Positions 1 through 7,717 of a stretch of 64,000 nucleotides of DNA are shown here, in pieces. A program made the translations under genes and the position numbers. The DNA is taken from NCBI RefSeq assembly GCF_022808645.1, contig NZ_JAKZKT010000012.1:43824-107823 (forward strand), in the 5' to 3' direction. Every line of letters starts with the position of its first letter. Position 1 is the first letter of the stretch. The stretch is from Bacillus litorisediminis (GTDB taxonomy: Bacteria > Bacillota > Bacilli > Bacillales > JC228). The notes under the pieces are model-generated. The model did no database searches and was not told where the DNA came from. It saw only the letters and a list, made by a program, of their open reading frames with translations.

Positions 1-408
1 TTGGAACAGTTGCATGACCCGTTGATTAAAGCGTTCCCTTACATTTCTTCTAAAAAGGAAATCAGTTCTTTATATGATGAGGCAGATGCAATCATAACAA
101 AACCAGGGGGTGTGACGATCAGTGAATGTTTACTAAAAAAAATCCCCATTTTTGTGTATCATGCCTTACCAGGTCAAGAAGAAGTTAATTTCCAGTTTCT
201 GATGAAAAAAGGGCTTGCCTATCAATTGAAGGATTGGGAAAAAAAGGGTCAAGTCGAAATTCAAATTTTAGAGGTGCTTCAGTCAGAACAGCAAAAAGAG
301 CAATTACAAAAGCAGCTCCGTCAATATCACGCTGAATTAACCAGCGTTGATTTAACTGAAATATTAAAAAAAGTATTAGCAAAACTTCAAAATGAAAAAA
401 AGGGCTAA
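1..408 (+). CDS. Glycosyltransferase, C-terminal part (UgtP/MGDG-synthase-like, GT28 fold)
   Basis: This is the 3' end of a gene that enters from outside the window, so the TTG at base 1 is probably an internal codon. The 135 visible residues carry the nucleotide-sugar-binding C-terminal half of a MurG/UgtP-type glycosyltransferase. The segment around residues 24-62 has the pattern S-x-Y-D-E-A-D-A, then T-K-P-G-G-V-T-x-S-E, then A-L-P-G-Q-E-E-x-N, typical of the processive diacylglycerol glucosyltransferase family that makes glycolipid anchors on the inner membrane face. The end is lysine-rich and glutamine-rich. The family is fairly sure; the acceptor cannot be told from this fragment. A hairpin terminator overlaps the stop codon. 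Confidence 0.75.
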   Translation: MEQLHDPLIKAFPYISSKKEISSLYDEADAIITKPGGVTISECLLKKIPIFVYHALPGQEEVNFQFLMKKGLAYQLKDWEKKGQVEIQILEVLQSEQQKEQLQKQLRQYHAELTSVDLTEILKKVLAKLQNEKKG

Positions 409-429
409 AACAAGGAGTACCTTGAGCCC
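394..429 (-). terminator. Bidirectional terminator between convergent genes
   Basis: The arms GGGCT and AGCCC with an inner CAAGG/CCTTG pair form a hairpin at 402-429. On the minus strand it is followed by seven T residues, so it serves best as the terminator of the leftward gene at 460-999. The plus-strand side is only T-rich. Confidence 0.7.
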
Positions 430-459
430 ATTCTTTCTTATTTTAGAAGATTAGTAGAT

Positions 460-999
460 TTATGCCCGAGCCTTCCGAGGCGCAACAAAGTAGGTAATCG
501 AGATCAATAAATCAATTCCGAGAACAACCGACCATTTTAAAATAATTCCGCTTAATGCAGCGGTACGGGATGTATCATCAATCAGATAGATAACAAGAAC
601 TAATAAACCCGAGCCGATTAAATAAGCCAATAAGTGTTTTAGCCAGCCCTTAAAGTAATGTCTGGCATATGGAAGTCCGTATAATTTTTCGGGCTTTGTT
701 CCCTGTTTTAAAACATAGTATAGAAAACGAGAGTCTGCCCACTGAATCATACTTTTTCCAAACACAAGCGATACCGCGATATAAACAGCTGCGAGTCCAT
801 GAACCCAGGTAGCTGTTGCTCCATTCATTAAATCTATACTCGTTGCAATAAGTAAAACGAGATCAATGAGCGGTGTTAAGGCAAGAAGAAAAAGTCCTAT
901 TTTTTTTCGCTTCAAAATATATCTTGTTACTAGCCCGAGGCCAATAACAATCCAGAACGAAATTTCACACGCTACAATCAGCCAACCGATATAATTCAT
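460..999 (-). CDS. Four- to five-helix integral membrane protein of unknown function
   Basis: The 179 residues contain hydrophobic stretches near residues 5-25, 33-52, 66-85, 123-142 and 150-171, separated by short basic loops, and end in a basic tail, so this is an integral membrane protein. I do not recognise a named family. A ribosome binding site AGAGGTG precedes the ATG. The gene is divergent from a TetR regulator, and two identical 16-base palindromes lie in the shared intergenic region. This makes it the likely target of that regulator, a common layout for small stress- or drug-responsive membrane proteins. The function is therefore inferred from context only. Confidence 0.7.
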   Translation of the reverse strand: MNYIGWLIVACEISFWIVIGLGLVTRYILKRKKIGLFLLALTPLIDLVLLIATSIDLMNGATATWVHGLAAVYIAVSLVFGKSMIQWADSRFLYYVLKQGTKPEKLYGLPYARHYFKGWLKHLLAYLIGSGLLVLVIYLIDDTSRTAALSGIILKWSVVLGIDLLISITYFVAPRKARA

Positions 1000-1014
1000 A
1001 TTAGCACCTCTTTT

Positions 1015-1030
1015 TAATACAACTGTATTA
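1015..1030. promoter_or_regulatory. TetR-type operator, copy 1
   Basis: The palindrome TAATACAACTGTATTA has 7-base arms around a central AC. It lies 15 bases upstream of the start codon of the leftward membrane protein gene, inside its ribosome-binding and leader region. An identical copy lies 45 bases away, close to the regulator gene. Confidence 0.75.
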
Positions 1031-1059
1031 CAAAAAACAGTTTATCATTTTCGTTTTAT

Positions 1060-1075
1060 TAATACAACTGTATTA
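1060..1075. promoter_or_regulatory. TetR-type operator, copy 2
   Basis: This is an exact second copy of TAATACAACTGTATTA, 40 bases upstream of the TetR regulator start. Two identical palindromes in a divergent promoter region next to a TetR gene point to joint autoregulation and control of the membrane protein. Confidence 0.75.
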
Positions 1076-1115
1076 TAAAATTGCAATGCCCATTTTTATT
1101 GGATAGAATGAAAGT

Positions 1116-1700
1116 ATGCCAAAACTAGTAGATCATGAAAAAAAGAAAAAACATATAGCGGAAGCAACGTGGCGTGTAATTGTAGAGCAAGGAATGGAAA
1201 GGGTAACCGTAAGGAATATCGCAAAAGAAGCCGGGATTTCACTCGGTTCGCTGCGTCACTATTTTTCAACACAAGAGGAACTGCTTTCCTATTCCATGAA
1301 CTTAGTAAAAGATAAAGTGACAGCGCGGATTATGAAAATCGCCACTCAGCAGCTTCCATTAAAAGAAAAAGCATTAAAGATGTTGCTTGAACTCGTGCCT
1401 ACCGATAAGGAATCAATGGCAGAAGCGGAGGTTTGGTTTACCTTTATTGCCTATACCAGGCACAAAGAGCAATTCGATGCAAATCAGGACGGTGTTTTCT
1501 TAGGGATCCAGCAGCTTATGCAATATTTACAGCAATATAATTTGTTAAAAACAGACATTGATTTAGAACTCGAAACGGAAAGATTATATGCGGTAATTGA
1601 TGGACTTGCCTTACATGCCATGCTCAATCCGAAGCGGGTCAATAGAGACCTGGCTGAAAAGATATTAGTTCATCATTTGGAGCAGATATGTCAAGTGTAG
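1116..1700 (+). CDS. TetR/AcrR family transcriptional regulator
   Basis: The 194-residue protein has a typical TetR N-terminal helix-turn-helix at about residues 10-55, including the pattern T-V-R-N-I-A-K-E-A-G-I-S-L-G-S-L-R-H-Y-F in which the second part is the recognition helix. The remaining alpha-helical domain, about residues 70-194, would bind a ligand and dimerise. The N-terminus resembles the BetI/PksA-like branch. The ribosome binding site is weak (GAATGAAAG). The two operator palindromes just upstream suggest that it represses itself and the divergent membrane protein. Its inducer is unknown. The mug gene follows 15 bases later and may be co-transcribed. Confidence 0.88.
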   Translation: MPKLVDHEKKKKHIAEATWRVIVEQGMERVTVRNIAKEAGISLGSLRHYFSTQEELLSYSMNLVKDKVTARIMKIATQQLPLKEKALKMLLELVPTDKESMAEAEVWFTFIAYTRHKEQFDANQDGVFLGIQQLMQYLQQYNLLKTDIDLELETERLYAVIDGLALHAMLNPKRVNRDLAEKILVHHLEQICQV

Positions 1701-1715
1701 GAGGGAGGCAAGAGT

Positions 1716-2240
1716 ATGAAACCAATTCCAGATCGGATTCAAAAAAATTTGGATATCCTTTTTGTCGGTTTTAATCCCAGTATTCGTTCAGGTGAAACCG
1801 GACACCATTATGCCAATCCCAATAACCGTTTTTGGAAGATTTTGTTTGAGGCAGGACTGACGCCAAGGAAATATAGTCCTGAAGAGGATTTAAAGCTGCT
1901 AGAATACGGCTATGGATTCACCAATATTGTCGGAAGACCAACAAAAGCTGCTGATGAGATTACGAAAGAAGAATATCAGCAGGGGAGAGAAGAGCTGAGA
2001 AAGAAAATAGAAGACTACGCTCCAAATATCGTTTGTTTTGTTGGGAAAGGCGTTTATCAGGAGTATAGCGGTAAGAAATCAGTGCAGTGGGGAAGGCAGG
2101 AGCAATCGGTTGTTCCCGGAACAATTGATTTTGTAGCACCTTCGTCAAGTGGTTTAGTTCGGATGAGGTTTGATGATGTAGTGGCGATTTATCGAGAGCT
2201 TAATGATATACTTAGGATGTATAAGGAAAAGGATGAGTAG
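1716..2240 (+). CDS. mug: G/U mismatch-specific DNA glycosylase (Mug/TDG family)
   Basis: The 174-residue protein belongs to the Mug/TDG branch of the uracil-DNA glycosylase superfamily, which removes uracil or ethenocytosine opposite guanine at the start of base-excision repair. Visible motifs are L-F-V-G-F-N-P-S near residues 15-22, which is the catalytic asparagine region, the stretch F-V-G-K-G-V-Y in the middle, and S-S-S-G-L-V-R-M near residues 142-150, which forms the minor-groove wedge. The length fits the family (about 165-175). A strong ribosome binding site GGAGGGAGG precedes the ATG. It sits shortly before exoA, the AP endonuclease that would process its product. Confidence 0.9.
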   Translation: MKPIPDRIQKNLDILFVGFNPSIRSGETGHHYANPNNRFWKILFEAGLTPRKYSPEEDLKLLEYGYGFTNIVGRPTKAADEITKEEYQQGREELRKKIEDYAPNIVCFVGKGVYQEYSGKKSVQWGRQEQSVVPGTIDFVAPSSSGLVRMRFDDVVAIYRELNDILRMYKEKDE

Positions 2241-2270
2241 ATAGACCGGGTTTAATTTGATTAATGTGGT

Positions 2271-2468
2271 TGAGTTCGGTTACTACTGACTGAGTTCGCT
2301 TAAACTGATTCCGACTACGGTTAAATTGAACTGAGTTCGTTTAATGTGTACATCAGTTCGGTTAAATGTGGCTAAGTTTGGTAAAATAATGTCTGTGTTC
2401 GGTTAAACCCGTGGTAAGTTCGGTAATACGGGATTGAGTTCTTTTAAACAGTGCTAAGTTCGATTAAA
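2271..2468. repeat. Phased repeat array A, ten units with a 20-21 base period
   Basis: Between mug and exoA a core close to AGTTCGGTTAA recurs ten times. The core A falls at 2273, 2293, 2314, 2334, 2355, 2375, 2396, 2417, 2437 and 2457, giving steps of 20, 21, 20, 21, 20, 21, 21, 20 and 20. The 8-10 base spacers are not conserved. Unit 3 (ACTACGGTTAA) and unit 6 (AGTTTGGTAAA) are the most degenerate. No open reading frame or terminator explains it, and it fills most of the 400-base gap. A matching array lies at 39278-39475. Confidence 0.8.
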
Positions 2469-2640
2469 ATATGCTAGCCACCTATGAAATGACCTAAATT
2501 TAGAAATTAATAGCTGAGCTCTTATAAAACTGGGCTGGATTATCCGATAAAAGGAGAACTTAATCCGCAACAAATCCTAATTTAACTAGCAAAACATAGA
2601 TTAATAGATTAATATTCAAATCAACAAGGAGAGGCCAGTT

Positions 2641-3405
2641 ATGAAACTAATTTCATGGAATGTAAATGGATTAAGAGCCTGTGTCGGGAAAGGCTTTCTT
2701 GATTATTTTAAAGAAATCGATGCGGATATTTTTTGTATTCAAGAATCGAAATTGCAGGATGGGCAGATTCAATTAGAATTAGACGGATATTATCAATACT
2801 GGAATTATGCGAAGCGAAAGGGATATTCCGGAACTGCAGTTTTTACGAAGCATGAACCTTTATCTGTTAGCTATGGTGTTGGGGATGCCGAAGAAGAGAA
2901 TGAGGGTAGAATTATAACATTGGAATATAAGGATTTTTATTTGGTAAATGTGTACACCCCTAACTCAAAAAGAGATTTAACTAGACTTGCAGACCGATTG
3001 GTTTGGGAAGATAAACTGCGTGATTATTTGATAGAATTGGACAAGCTTAAGCCAGTTATCTACTGTGGCGACTTAAATGTAGCTCACCAAGAAATTGACC
3101 TTAAAAACGCAAGGTCCAATGTTGGCAACTCTGGTTTTACAGATGAGGAACGTGAAAAAATGACGAAGCTGCTGGAGTCAGGCTTTATTGATTCGTTCAG
3201 GCATCTGTATCCGGAGCAATCTGATTCATACACCTGGTGGTCTTACATGAACAAAGTCCGTGATCGGAATATTGGCTGGCGGATTGACTATTTTATTACC
3301 TCGAAGCGCTTAGCTCCATATATTAAGGATGCGCAAATTCATAGTCATGTAATGGGAAGTGACCATTGTCCGGTTATGCTTGAAATAGATATAAATAATG
3401 GATAA
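2641..3405 (+). CDS. exoA: Exodeoxyribonuclease III / AP endonuclease ExoA
   Basis: The 254-residue protein is of the Xth/ExoA family, which cuts DNA 5' to abasic sites and also has 3'-5' exonuclease and 3'-phosphatase activity. The family motifs are in order: L-I-S-W-N-V-N-G at the N-terminus, I-Q-E-S-K with the metal-binding Glu35, G-D-L-N-V-A-H near residue 148, and G-S-D-H-C-P-V near the C-terminus with the catalytic Asp-His pair. The length matches B. subtilis ExoA. A ribosome binding site AAGGAGAGG lies 9 bases upstream. It ends in a strong terminator. Together with mug it gives a local base-excision repair pair, although phased repeats separate the two genes. Confidence 0.95.
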   Translation: MKLISWNVNGLRACVGKGFLDYFKEIDADIFCIQESKLQDGQIQLELDGYYQYWNYAKRKGYSGTAVFTKHEPLSVSYGVGDAEEENEGRIITLEYKDFYLVNVYTPNSKRDLTRLADRLVWEDKLRDYLIELDKLKPVIYCGDLNVAHQEIDLKNARSNVGNSGFTDEEREKMTKLLESGFIDSFRHLYPEQSDSYTWWSYMNKVRDRNIGWRIDYFITSKRLAPYIKDAQIHSHVMGSDHCPVMLEIDINNG

Positions 3406-3411
3406 AAGAAG

Positions 3412-3447
3412 GATAGTCTTTCGATTTAGAAAGACTATCTTTTTTTT
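3412..3447 (+). terminator. Rho-independent terminator of exoA
   Basis: An 11-base perfect stem GATAGTCTTTC / GAAAGACTATC with a 6-base loop is followed by eight T residues. Confidence 0.92.
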
Positions 3448-3593
3448 AGTGTGTAATTAAGCCCCAAGACTTATTTATAAACACAACCAGAGGCTAATTT
3501 AACCAAAGGCTGGAAGCGATAGAATGGAAATAGTTGACGTCAAGATTTTTTAGGGAGTAAAAAGTAGTACAAGCAATATAGGAGGGATGGTAT

Positions 3594-4016
3594 GTGGTAA
3601 AGAAAGTGAACAATAAGGAAAGTATTTCTGGTATTATTTTTTCTTGTTTATCCATTTTATTGGTCGTTGGTATTGTGATTCAAATCTTTATAGCGGGGCT
3701 TGCGATTTTTGCGAATCCGGAAAATTGGATTAATCATCGAATTTTTGTTCATTTGTTCGAATTGATACCGGTTTTTATGCTGATTTTGTCTTTTATTGGC
3801 TCGATGCCACGATGGGCGATTGCACAAAGTGCGGGTGTATTAGGGCTTATATTTCTTATGTATTTTACTGCGAACGCTACTTCTATTTGGCCATGGGCTG
3901 CAGCAGCACACCCTATTATTGCGATGGTCTTGTTTTGGAGTTCGATTCAACTCTCAAAAAAATCCTTAACATTTATGAAACGAGAAGAAAACAAAAAGGA
4001 GTTGAAAGCAGGATGA
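3594..4016 (+). CDS. Four-helix membrane protein, DUF6220-like
   Basis: The GTG start is preceded by AGGAGGG. The 140 residues form four hydrophobic helices, near residues 14-38, 47-66, 73-90 and 96-114, with a short charged C-terminal tail rich in lysine and glutamate. The pattern N-H-R-x-F-V-H-L-F-E in the loop before helix 2 and A-A-A-H-P-I-I-A in helix 4 recall the DUF6220 family of small membrane proteins, which has no known function. The stop codon overlaps the next start as ATGA, so the two genes are translationally coupled and may form one complex. The family assignment is from memory and only moderately sure. Confidence 0.65.
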   Translation: MVKKVNNKESISGIIFSCLSILLVVGIVIQIFIAGLAIFANPENWINHRIFVHLFELIPVFMLILSFIGSMPRWAIAQSAGVLGLIFLMYFTANATSIWPWAAAAHPIIAMVLFWSSIQLSKKSLTFMKREENKKELKAG

Positions 4017-4219
4017 AGCTTGGTACTTATGTAATTTTAGCCTTAGCAGGTGGCTACATTACAGGGATTGTTTTGTCTGAATTGATTGATGTTATTGGCT
4101 ATCTTTGGTTTGATCAGGAGATTAACATCAAGTATTTACCGATTTTCACGACATTTATTACGGTTGTCGTGATGTTAGTCATTAATAATAAAAATGGTGA
4201 GAAAAAAGCAGAATCATAG
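4013..4219 (+). CDS. Small two-helix membrane protein
   Basis: The 68-residue protein starts at the ATG overlapping the previous stop (ATGA), with AAAAGGAG 9 bases upstream inside the preceding gene. This fits better than any start further upstream in the same frame, which would run deep inside the neighbour. It has hydrophobic segments near residues 5-30 and 42-60 and a basic-acidic tail ending K-K-A-E-S. I recognise no family. Coupling to the DUF6220-like protein suggests that they act together in the membrane. Confidence 0.65.
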   Translation: MKLGTYVILALAGGYITGIVLSELIDVIGYLWFDQEINIKYLPIFTTFITVVVMLVINNKNGEKKAES

Positions 4220-4226
4220 TATAAAA

Positions 4227-4253
4227 GGAATGGATTGTTTCCATTCTTTTTTT
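4227..4253 (+). terminator. Terminator after the small membrane protein pair
   Basis: The stem GAATGGA / TCCATTC with a short loop is followed by a run of T residues (4247-4253). Confidence 0.75.
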
Positions 4254-4303
4254 CATGCTTTCTTATTATAATAAACGTAAACGATGGATAAGGAGTAAAC
4301 AGG

Positions 4304-4873
4304 TTGGCTGATATCATCTTATCTCTTTTTGAACAGCATCAACAGCTGGCATTTTTCCTTAGTATAGTGATTAATATCGTGATTAGCACGCTTGCGGTAG
4401 TTCCGAGTGTTTTCCTTACTGCTGCTAATATTTTATTTTTTGGTTTTTGGGAAGGGACTCTGATATCGTTTGTCGGGGAATCATTTGGTGCCATGTTTTC
4501 CTTTTGGCTTTACCGTATGAGCGGGAGAGCATTGGTGAACAGAAAGCTCAACAACTATCCTCGCGTCCAAAATGTTCTTTTTGTGGAAGGAAAAGAAGCT
4601 TTTTTACTTATACTGTCATTAAGATTGCTGCCTTTTATCCCTTCCGGACTTATTACACTAACCGCAGCATTAGGTAAAGTCTCATTTTTTATATTTTTTC
4701 TGTCCACGGTGATCGGAAAAATCCCTGCCCTGTTAATCGAAGCTTATTCGGTTTATGAAGTGACAAGGTGGACAAATGAAGGTAAAATCATTTTATTTTT
4801 AGCTGGTTTATTTATGCTGCTTTCATCCATTTTAAAAATAAGACAGTCACGTTCTGCTAAAAAAGAGCAGTAA
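4304..4873 (+). CDS. TVP38/TMEM64 (VTT domain) family membrane protein
   Basis: The TTG start has GGAG 9 bases upstream. The 189 residues show the VTT/DedA-like layout: an N-terminal helix, two re-entrant or membrane helices rich in valine and isoleucine, then the diagnostic segment G-E-S-x-G-A-M-x-S-F-W-L-Y-R near residues 58-72, and later L-R-L-L-P-F-I-P-S-G near residues 105-115, followed by two C-terminal helices. Proteins of this family (B. subtilis YdjZ, YtxB and YhjE type) are linked to lipid scrambling or transport and membrane homeostasis; the exact role here is unknown. It stands alone with its own terminator. Confidence 0.8.
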   Translation: MADIILSLFEQHQQLAFFLSIVINIVISTLAVVPSVFLTAANILFFGFWEGTLISFVGESFGAMFSFWLYRMSGRALVNRKLNNYPRVQNVLFVEGKEAFLLILSLRLLPFIPSGLITLTAALGKVSFFIFFLSTVIGKIPALLIEAYSVYEVTRWTNEGKIILFLAGLFMLLSSILKIRQSRSAKKEQ

Positions 4874-4875
4874 TT

Positions 4876-4920
4876 AAAAAAGCCTGTATCGAAATAATCC
4901 TGCACGATACAAGCTTTTTT
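4876..4920. terminator. Bidirectional terminator
   Basis: The arms AAAAAAGC..TGTATCG and CGATACA.AGCTTTTTT form a long stem between two convergent genes, with A/T runs on both sides so that it can work in either direction. Confidence 0.88.
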
Positions 4921-4925
4921 AGTTT

Positions 4926-5339
4926 TTAAGCTTTCGTATAATTTAAATCCCAAATAATTCCATATGGATCTTTTACCTTCGCATATTTGGCGCCCCAAAA
5001 CGTATCTTGAAGCTCCATTAAAACGGATCCTTTTTCTTTTAATGCATCGTATGTCGCTTGGATTTCTTGTTCACTTTCAAGCTCAACCACTAATGAAATG
5101 TTAGTACCGATTTCAATACTTTGTCCTGGAAAAGCATCTGAGATCATTAGCAAAAACTCACCTTTTTGAAACTTAGCATGGATTAAAAGCTCATCAGCTT
5201 CTGGAGGGGTTGGATAGTCAGCCTCACCATAAGTTTGGCTTTCAATTACTTCGCCTTCGAAAACTTCTTTATAAAATTCTAGTGCTTCTTTTGCTTGACC
5301 ATTAAACATTAAATACGGGGTTGCTGGGTTTTTCATCAT
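4926..5339 (-). CDS. VOC-superfamily protein, PhnB-like
   Basis: The protein of about 137 residues belongs to the vicinal-oxygen-chelate fold family in its PhnB/glyoxalase-like form. The visible pattern is N-P-A-T-P-Y-L-M-F-N-G, then A-L-E-F-Y-K-E-V-F, a central L-M-I-S-D-A-F-P-G, and a C-terminal W-G-A-K-Y-A-K-V-K-D-P-Y-G-I-I-W-D-L-N. Such proteins include metal-dependent lyases and dioxygenases and many of unknown substrate. AGGAG at 5345-5349 fits the ATG at 5339 (5-base gap) or at 5336 (8-base gap) but overlaps a GTG at 5345, so the start lies at one of the two ATGs. It is a single gene with its own terminator. Confidence 0.8.
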   Translation of the reverse strand: MMKNPATPYLMFNGQAKEALEFYKEVFEGEVIESQTYGEADYPTPPEADELLIHAKFQKGEFLLMISDAFPGQSIEIGTNISLVVELESEQEIQATYDALKEKGSVLMELQDTFWGAKYAKVKDPYGIIWDLNYTKA

Positions 5340-5595
5340 TGCCACTCCTATTTGTTAAGATAATTATATCTTAGGAACAAATGTTCCTATTTGTCAAGCT
5401 GAAATTTATAAATGGTACTGAAAGAATGATTTCGAATCGGACATAGAATTCATAATTTCCATGACATCCTTGTTTTGATGATGCGCTAAAACATACGAAC
5501 TGTTATTTGCATAAAAATGGAGCATATCTAAAAGTTTAAGGACGTGGGTTCCTTTATTTATGAATTTAGTTATGAAAATGCCCCGATTATCCCTG

Positions 5596-5671
5596 AATAA
5601 CGGAACGTATGTCCGCTCACTCTGACAAAACTTAGATATTTCCACAAATAACGGAACAGTTCTCCGTTCCA
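5596..5671. repeat. Two-copy intergenic repeat with AATAACGGAAC core
   Basis: The gap of about 410 bases between the VOC gene and queE holds two copies of AATAACGGAAC, at 5596 and 5647. Each is followed by an imperfect palindromic partner (GTATGTCCG and AGTTCTCCG), so each copy can fold into a small hairpin. The copies are 51 bases apart. A minus-strand open frame across them translates the repeat and looks spurious. The rest of the gap shows only the que terminator. Confidence 0.5.
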
Positions 5672-5695
5672 TCGCTGATGTTATACACATAAACC

Positions 5696-5730
5696 AAAAA
5701 GGCTTGTAACACCTTATATGCTACAAGCCT
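5696..5730 (-). terminator. Terminator of the queCDE operon
   Basis: On the minus strand AGGCTTGTA pairs with TACAAGCCT around a loop of about 14 bases and is followed by TTTTT, 25 bases beyond the queE stop. Confidence 0.88.
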
Positions 5731-5754
5731 AATTCTATCCTATATTTGACTTCA

Positions 5755-6486
5755 TTAAACCCCGCGTTTGTTTCCCCAAACAAGTGTGTGTAATTGCGGC
5801 AATACGCGTGCCTGATTCATTTCATCAGAACCCGTGACTTTTTCAATTAACCATTCGTACCTATTTAACAAATGCTGAAGCAGTCCAGTTGATTCCTGAG
5901 TCTTGTATTGATCATTTCCGACCTGAAGATAGAAGGGAACATCAGGATAGCGACCATAGATGTCCTTTGCATAATTAAAATCCTGATTGTCAAATACAAC
6001 AATTTTCAAACTAAAATGTCCTTGGCGCCTTGCTTCTAAAAGTCTCTCAATGATGGAGTCTAATATTTCAAAATCTGTGTTCATTCCCGAACTAGGGGGC
6101 TTTGGCGAAATCGTAAGGTCATCAATCTTATAAAACCAATCCTGCCATCTGCTTCCTTGTGTTTCTAAACCAACCTTAATGTCATGTTTATGCAATAAAT
6201 CAATAAGTTCATCCAAAGCAGATAAAAGTGCCGGATTGCCGCCAGAAATCGTGACATGGCTAAAGCGACCCCCGCCAAGCTTCTGCAGCTCTGTAAAGAT
6301 ATCTTCCGCTGTCAACATTCGAATTTCGTCTTTGGCAGAACCATCCCAAGTAAATGCGGAGTCACACCAGCTGCATGAATAGTCACAACCGGCTGTCCGG
6401 ACAAACATGGTTTGAAGGCCGATCACCGAGCCTTCCCCTTGAATTGTTGGCCCGAATATTTCAAGGACTGGAAATTTCTTCGCCAT
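5755..6486 (-). CDS. queE: 7-carboxy-7-deazaguanine synthase QueE
   Basis: The 243-residue radical-SAM enzyme converts 6-carboxytetrahydropterin to 7-carboxy-7-deazaguanine, the third step of preQ1 and queuosine synthesis. The N-terminus has F-G-P-T-I-Q-G-E-G-S, the substrate motif, and the [4Fe-4S] cysteines are C34-x3-C38-x2-C41 within T-A-G-C-D-Y-S-C-S-W-C. The glycine-rich T-I-S-G-G-N-P-A near residue 100 contacts SAM. Length and motifs match Bacillus QueE. The start ATG overlaps the queD stop by one base (6486), and the gene is last in an operon controlled by a preQ1 riboswitch. Confidence 0.95.
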   Translation of the reverse strand: MAKKFPVLEIFGPTIQGEGSVIGLQTMFVRTAGCDYSCSWCDSAFTWDGSAKDEIRMLTAEDIFTELQKLGGGRFSHVTISGGNPALLSALDELIDLLHKHDIKVGLETQGSRWQDWFYKIDDLTISPKPPSSGMNTDFEILDSIIERLLEARRQGHFSLKIVVFDNQDFNYAKDIYGRYPDVPFYLQVGNDQYKTQESTGLLQHLLNRYEWLIEKVTGSDEMNQARVLPQLHTLVWGNKRGV

Positions 6487-6923
6487 TACCGATCACCAGC
6501 CTTTGGCCGATAGATTACATAGCTAGTTGGCGTCTCACGGAGAAAGACTTGTATACATTTTGGTTTATTAGGTAATGTATCGAGATGTGCCTGAACCAGT
6601 TCATAAATTTTTCTCGCCATCACCTCGGATGTAGGGAAATCATCTGCATGCTGATTATTAAATAGCTCTGTATCATTATTTAATAGAGAGTGGTCAAACC
6701 GATCATGAATCCATTTTTTTAATTGCTTAAAATTCACTAAAAAGCCTGTTTCATCAAGCTGATCTCCAGCCAATGTAATATTGATAAAATACGTATGTCC
6801 GTGGATTCTTTTGCAAACACCCGCGTCATCGTGGGGAATAAAATGAGCGGCAGCAATTTGCATGTCTTTATTTAATTCATAAGTGTAATGATGGGCTACT
6901 GAAGGGTAGATTTGTTGAATCAT
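6486..6923 (-). CDS. queD: 6-carboxy-5,6,7,8-tetrahydropterin synthase QueD
   Basis: The 145-residue T-fold enzyme converts dihydroneopterin triphosphate to 6-carboxytetrahydropterin. Visible motifs are A-A-A-H-F-I-P-H for the zinc ligand histidine, then C-K-R-I-H-G-H-T-Y with the catalytic cysteine and two more zinc ligands, and further on F-D-H-S-L-L-N containing the catalytic Asp-His. It overlaps queC by 4 bases and queE by 1 base, so the three genes form one tightly packed transcription unit. Confidence 0.94.
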   Translation of the reverse strand: MIQQIYPSVAHHYTYELNKDMQIAAAHFIPHDDAGVCKRIHGHTYFINITLAGDQLDETGFLVNFKQLKKWIHDRFDHSLLNNDTELFNNQHADDFPTSEVMARKIYELVQAHLDTLPNKPKCIQVFLRETPTSYVIYRPKAGDR

Positions 6924-7594
6924 GCCTTAATCCCTTCTTTCATAGAAAGATACTCATCTAATCCTTTTTTGCGTAGAAGGCAGGCGGGACAGGTACCGCA
7001 GCCATCTGCAATGATCCCGTTGTAACAGGTCAAAGTTTTATTCCGTATATAATCCAAAACACCTAGTTGATCCGCTAATTTCCAAGTTTCTGCTTTATTT
7101 AACCACATTAATGGAGTATGGATAACAAACTGATAGTCCATCGCTAAATTAAGCGTGACATTCAATGATTTAATAAAAACATCACGACAATCAGGATACC
7201 CGCTAAAATCTGTTTCACATACACCCGTAATAATGTGGCGCGCCCCTGACTGTTTCGCTAAAATCGCCGCAAAAGATAAAAAGAGAAGGTTTCTTCCGTC
7301 AACAAATGTTGTCGGAAGTTCTCCATCTTTTTGTTCAATTTGAATATTATCCCGAGTTAAGGCATTGGGAGCCAATTGATTCAGTAATGACATATCCAAA
7401 ATCGTATGTTTGATCATAAGTTCACGGGCGATACTTTCAGCTACTTCAATTTCAAGCCTGTGCCGCTGATTGTAATTAAAAGTAACAGCTTCAACTTCCT
7501 TAAAATGTTTAATCGCCCAATAAAGACAAGTTGTACTGTCCTGACCGCCGCTAAACACAACAACTGCTTTTTCATTTTCCATTTTTTTCATCAC
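6920..7594 (-). CDS. queC: 7-cyano-7-deazaguanine synthase QueC
   Basis: The 224-residue ATP-dependent enzyme makes preQ0 from 7-carboxy-7-deazaguanine and ammonia. The PP-loop [11 protein letters not shown] lies near residue 12 onward, and the zinc site is at the C-terminus in [13 protein letters not shown]. The start is MMKKMEN or MKKMEN, preceded by AAAGGTGA. It is the first gene of the queC-queD-queE operon. QueF, the nitrile reductase that completes preQ1, is not in the window and is presumably elsewhere. Confidence 0.95.
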   Translation of the reverse strand: MMKKMENEKAVVVFSGGQDSTTCLYWAIKHFKEVEAVTFNYNQRHRLEIEVAESIARELMIKHTILDMSLLNQLAPNALTRDNIQIEQKDGELPTTFVDGRNLLFLSFAAILAKQSGARHIITGVCETDFSGYPDCRDVFIKSLNVTLNLAMDYQFVIHTPLMWLNKAETWKLADQLGVLDYIRNKTLTCYNGIIADGCGTCPACLLRKKGLDEYLSMKEGIKA

Positions 7595-7644
7595 CTTTCA
7601 TCTGTTTGAAGAAAGAGATGAGGCTAGAACCCTATGAGACAAAC

Positions 7645-7699
7645 AAAAAAGGAGTCTAAACCCCGCCTCCAGAACTAATTGGCGAGAGTCAGACTCCTT
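7645..7699 (-). terminator. Riboswitch-controlled leader terminator of the que operon
   Basis: On the minus strand AAGGAGTCT (7699-7691) pairs with AGACTCCTT (7657-7649), with an inner CGCC/GGCG pair in the 33-base loop, followed by T residues before queC. It lies directly after the preQ1 aptamer and would stop transcription when preQ1 is bound. Confidence 0.8.
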
Positions 7700-7717
7700 A
7701 AAAGTCAGCCTCAGTCA

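Noticed and set aside
2271..2468. CRISPR array
   Set aside because: Repeats are only about 11 bases with 8-10 base spacers, degenerate, and no cas genes are present. The same holds for 39278-39475.
3812..4012. Upstream extension of the small membrane protein at 4013
   Set aside because: It would overlap most of the preceding gene in another frame; the ATGA junction with its own ribosome binding site is a better start.
5406..5690. Minus-strand open frame of 94 codons
   Set aside because: It translates the AATAACGGAAC repeats, has no good ribosome binding site and no family resemblance.
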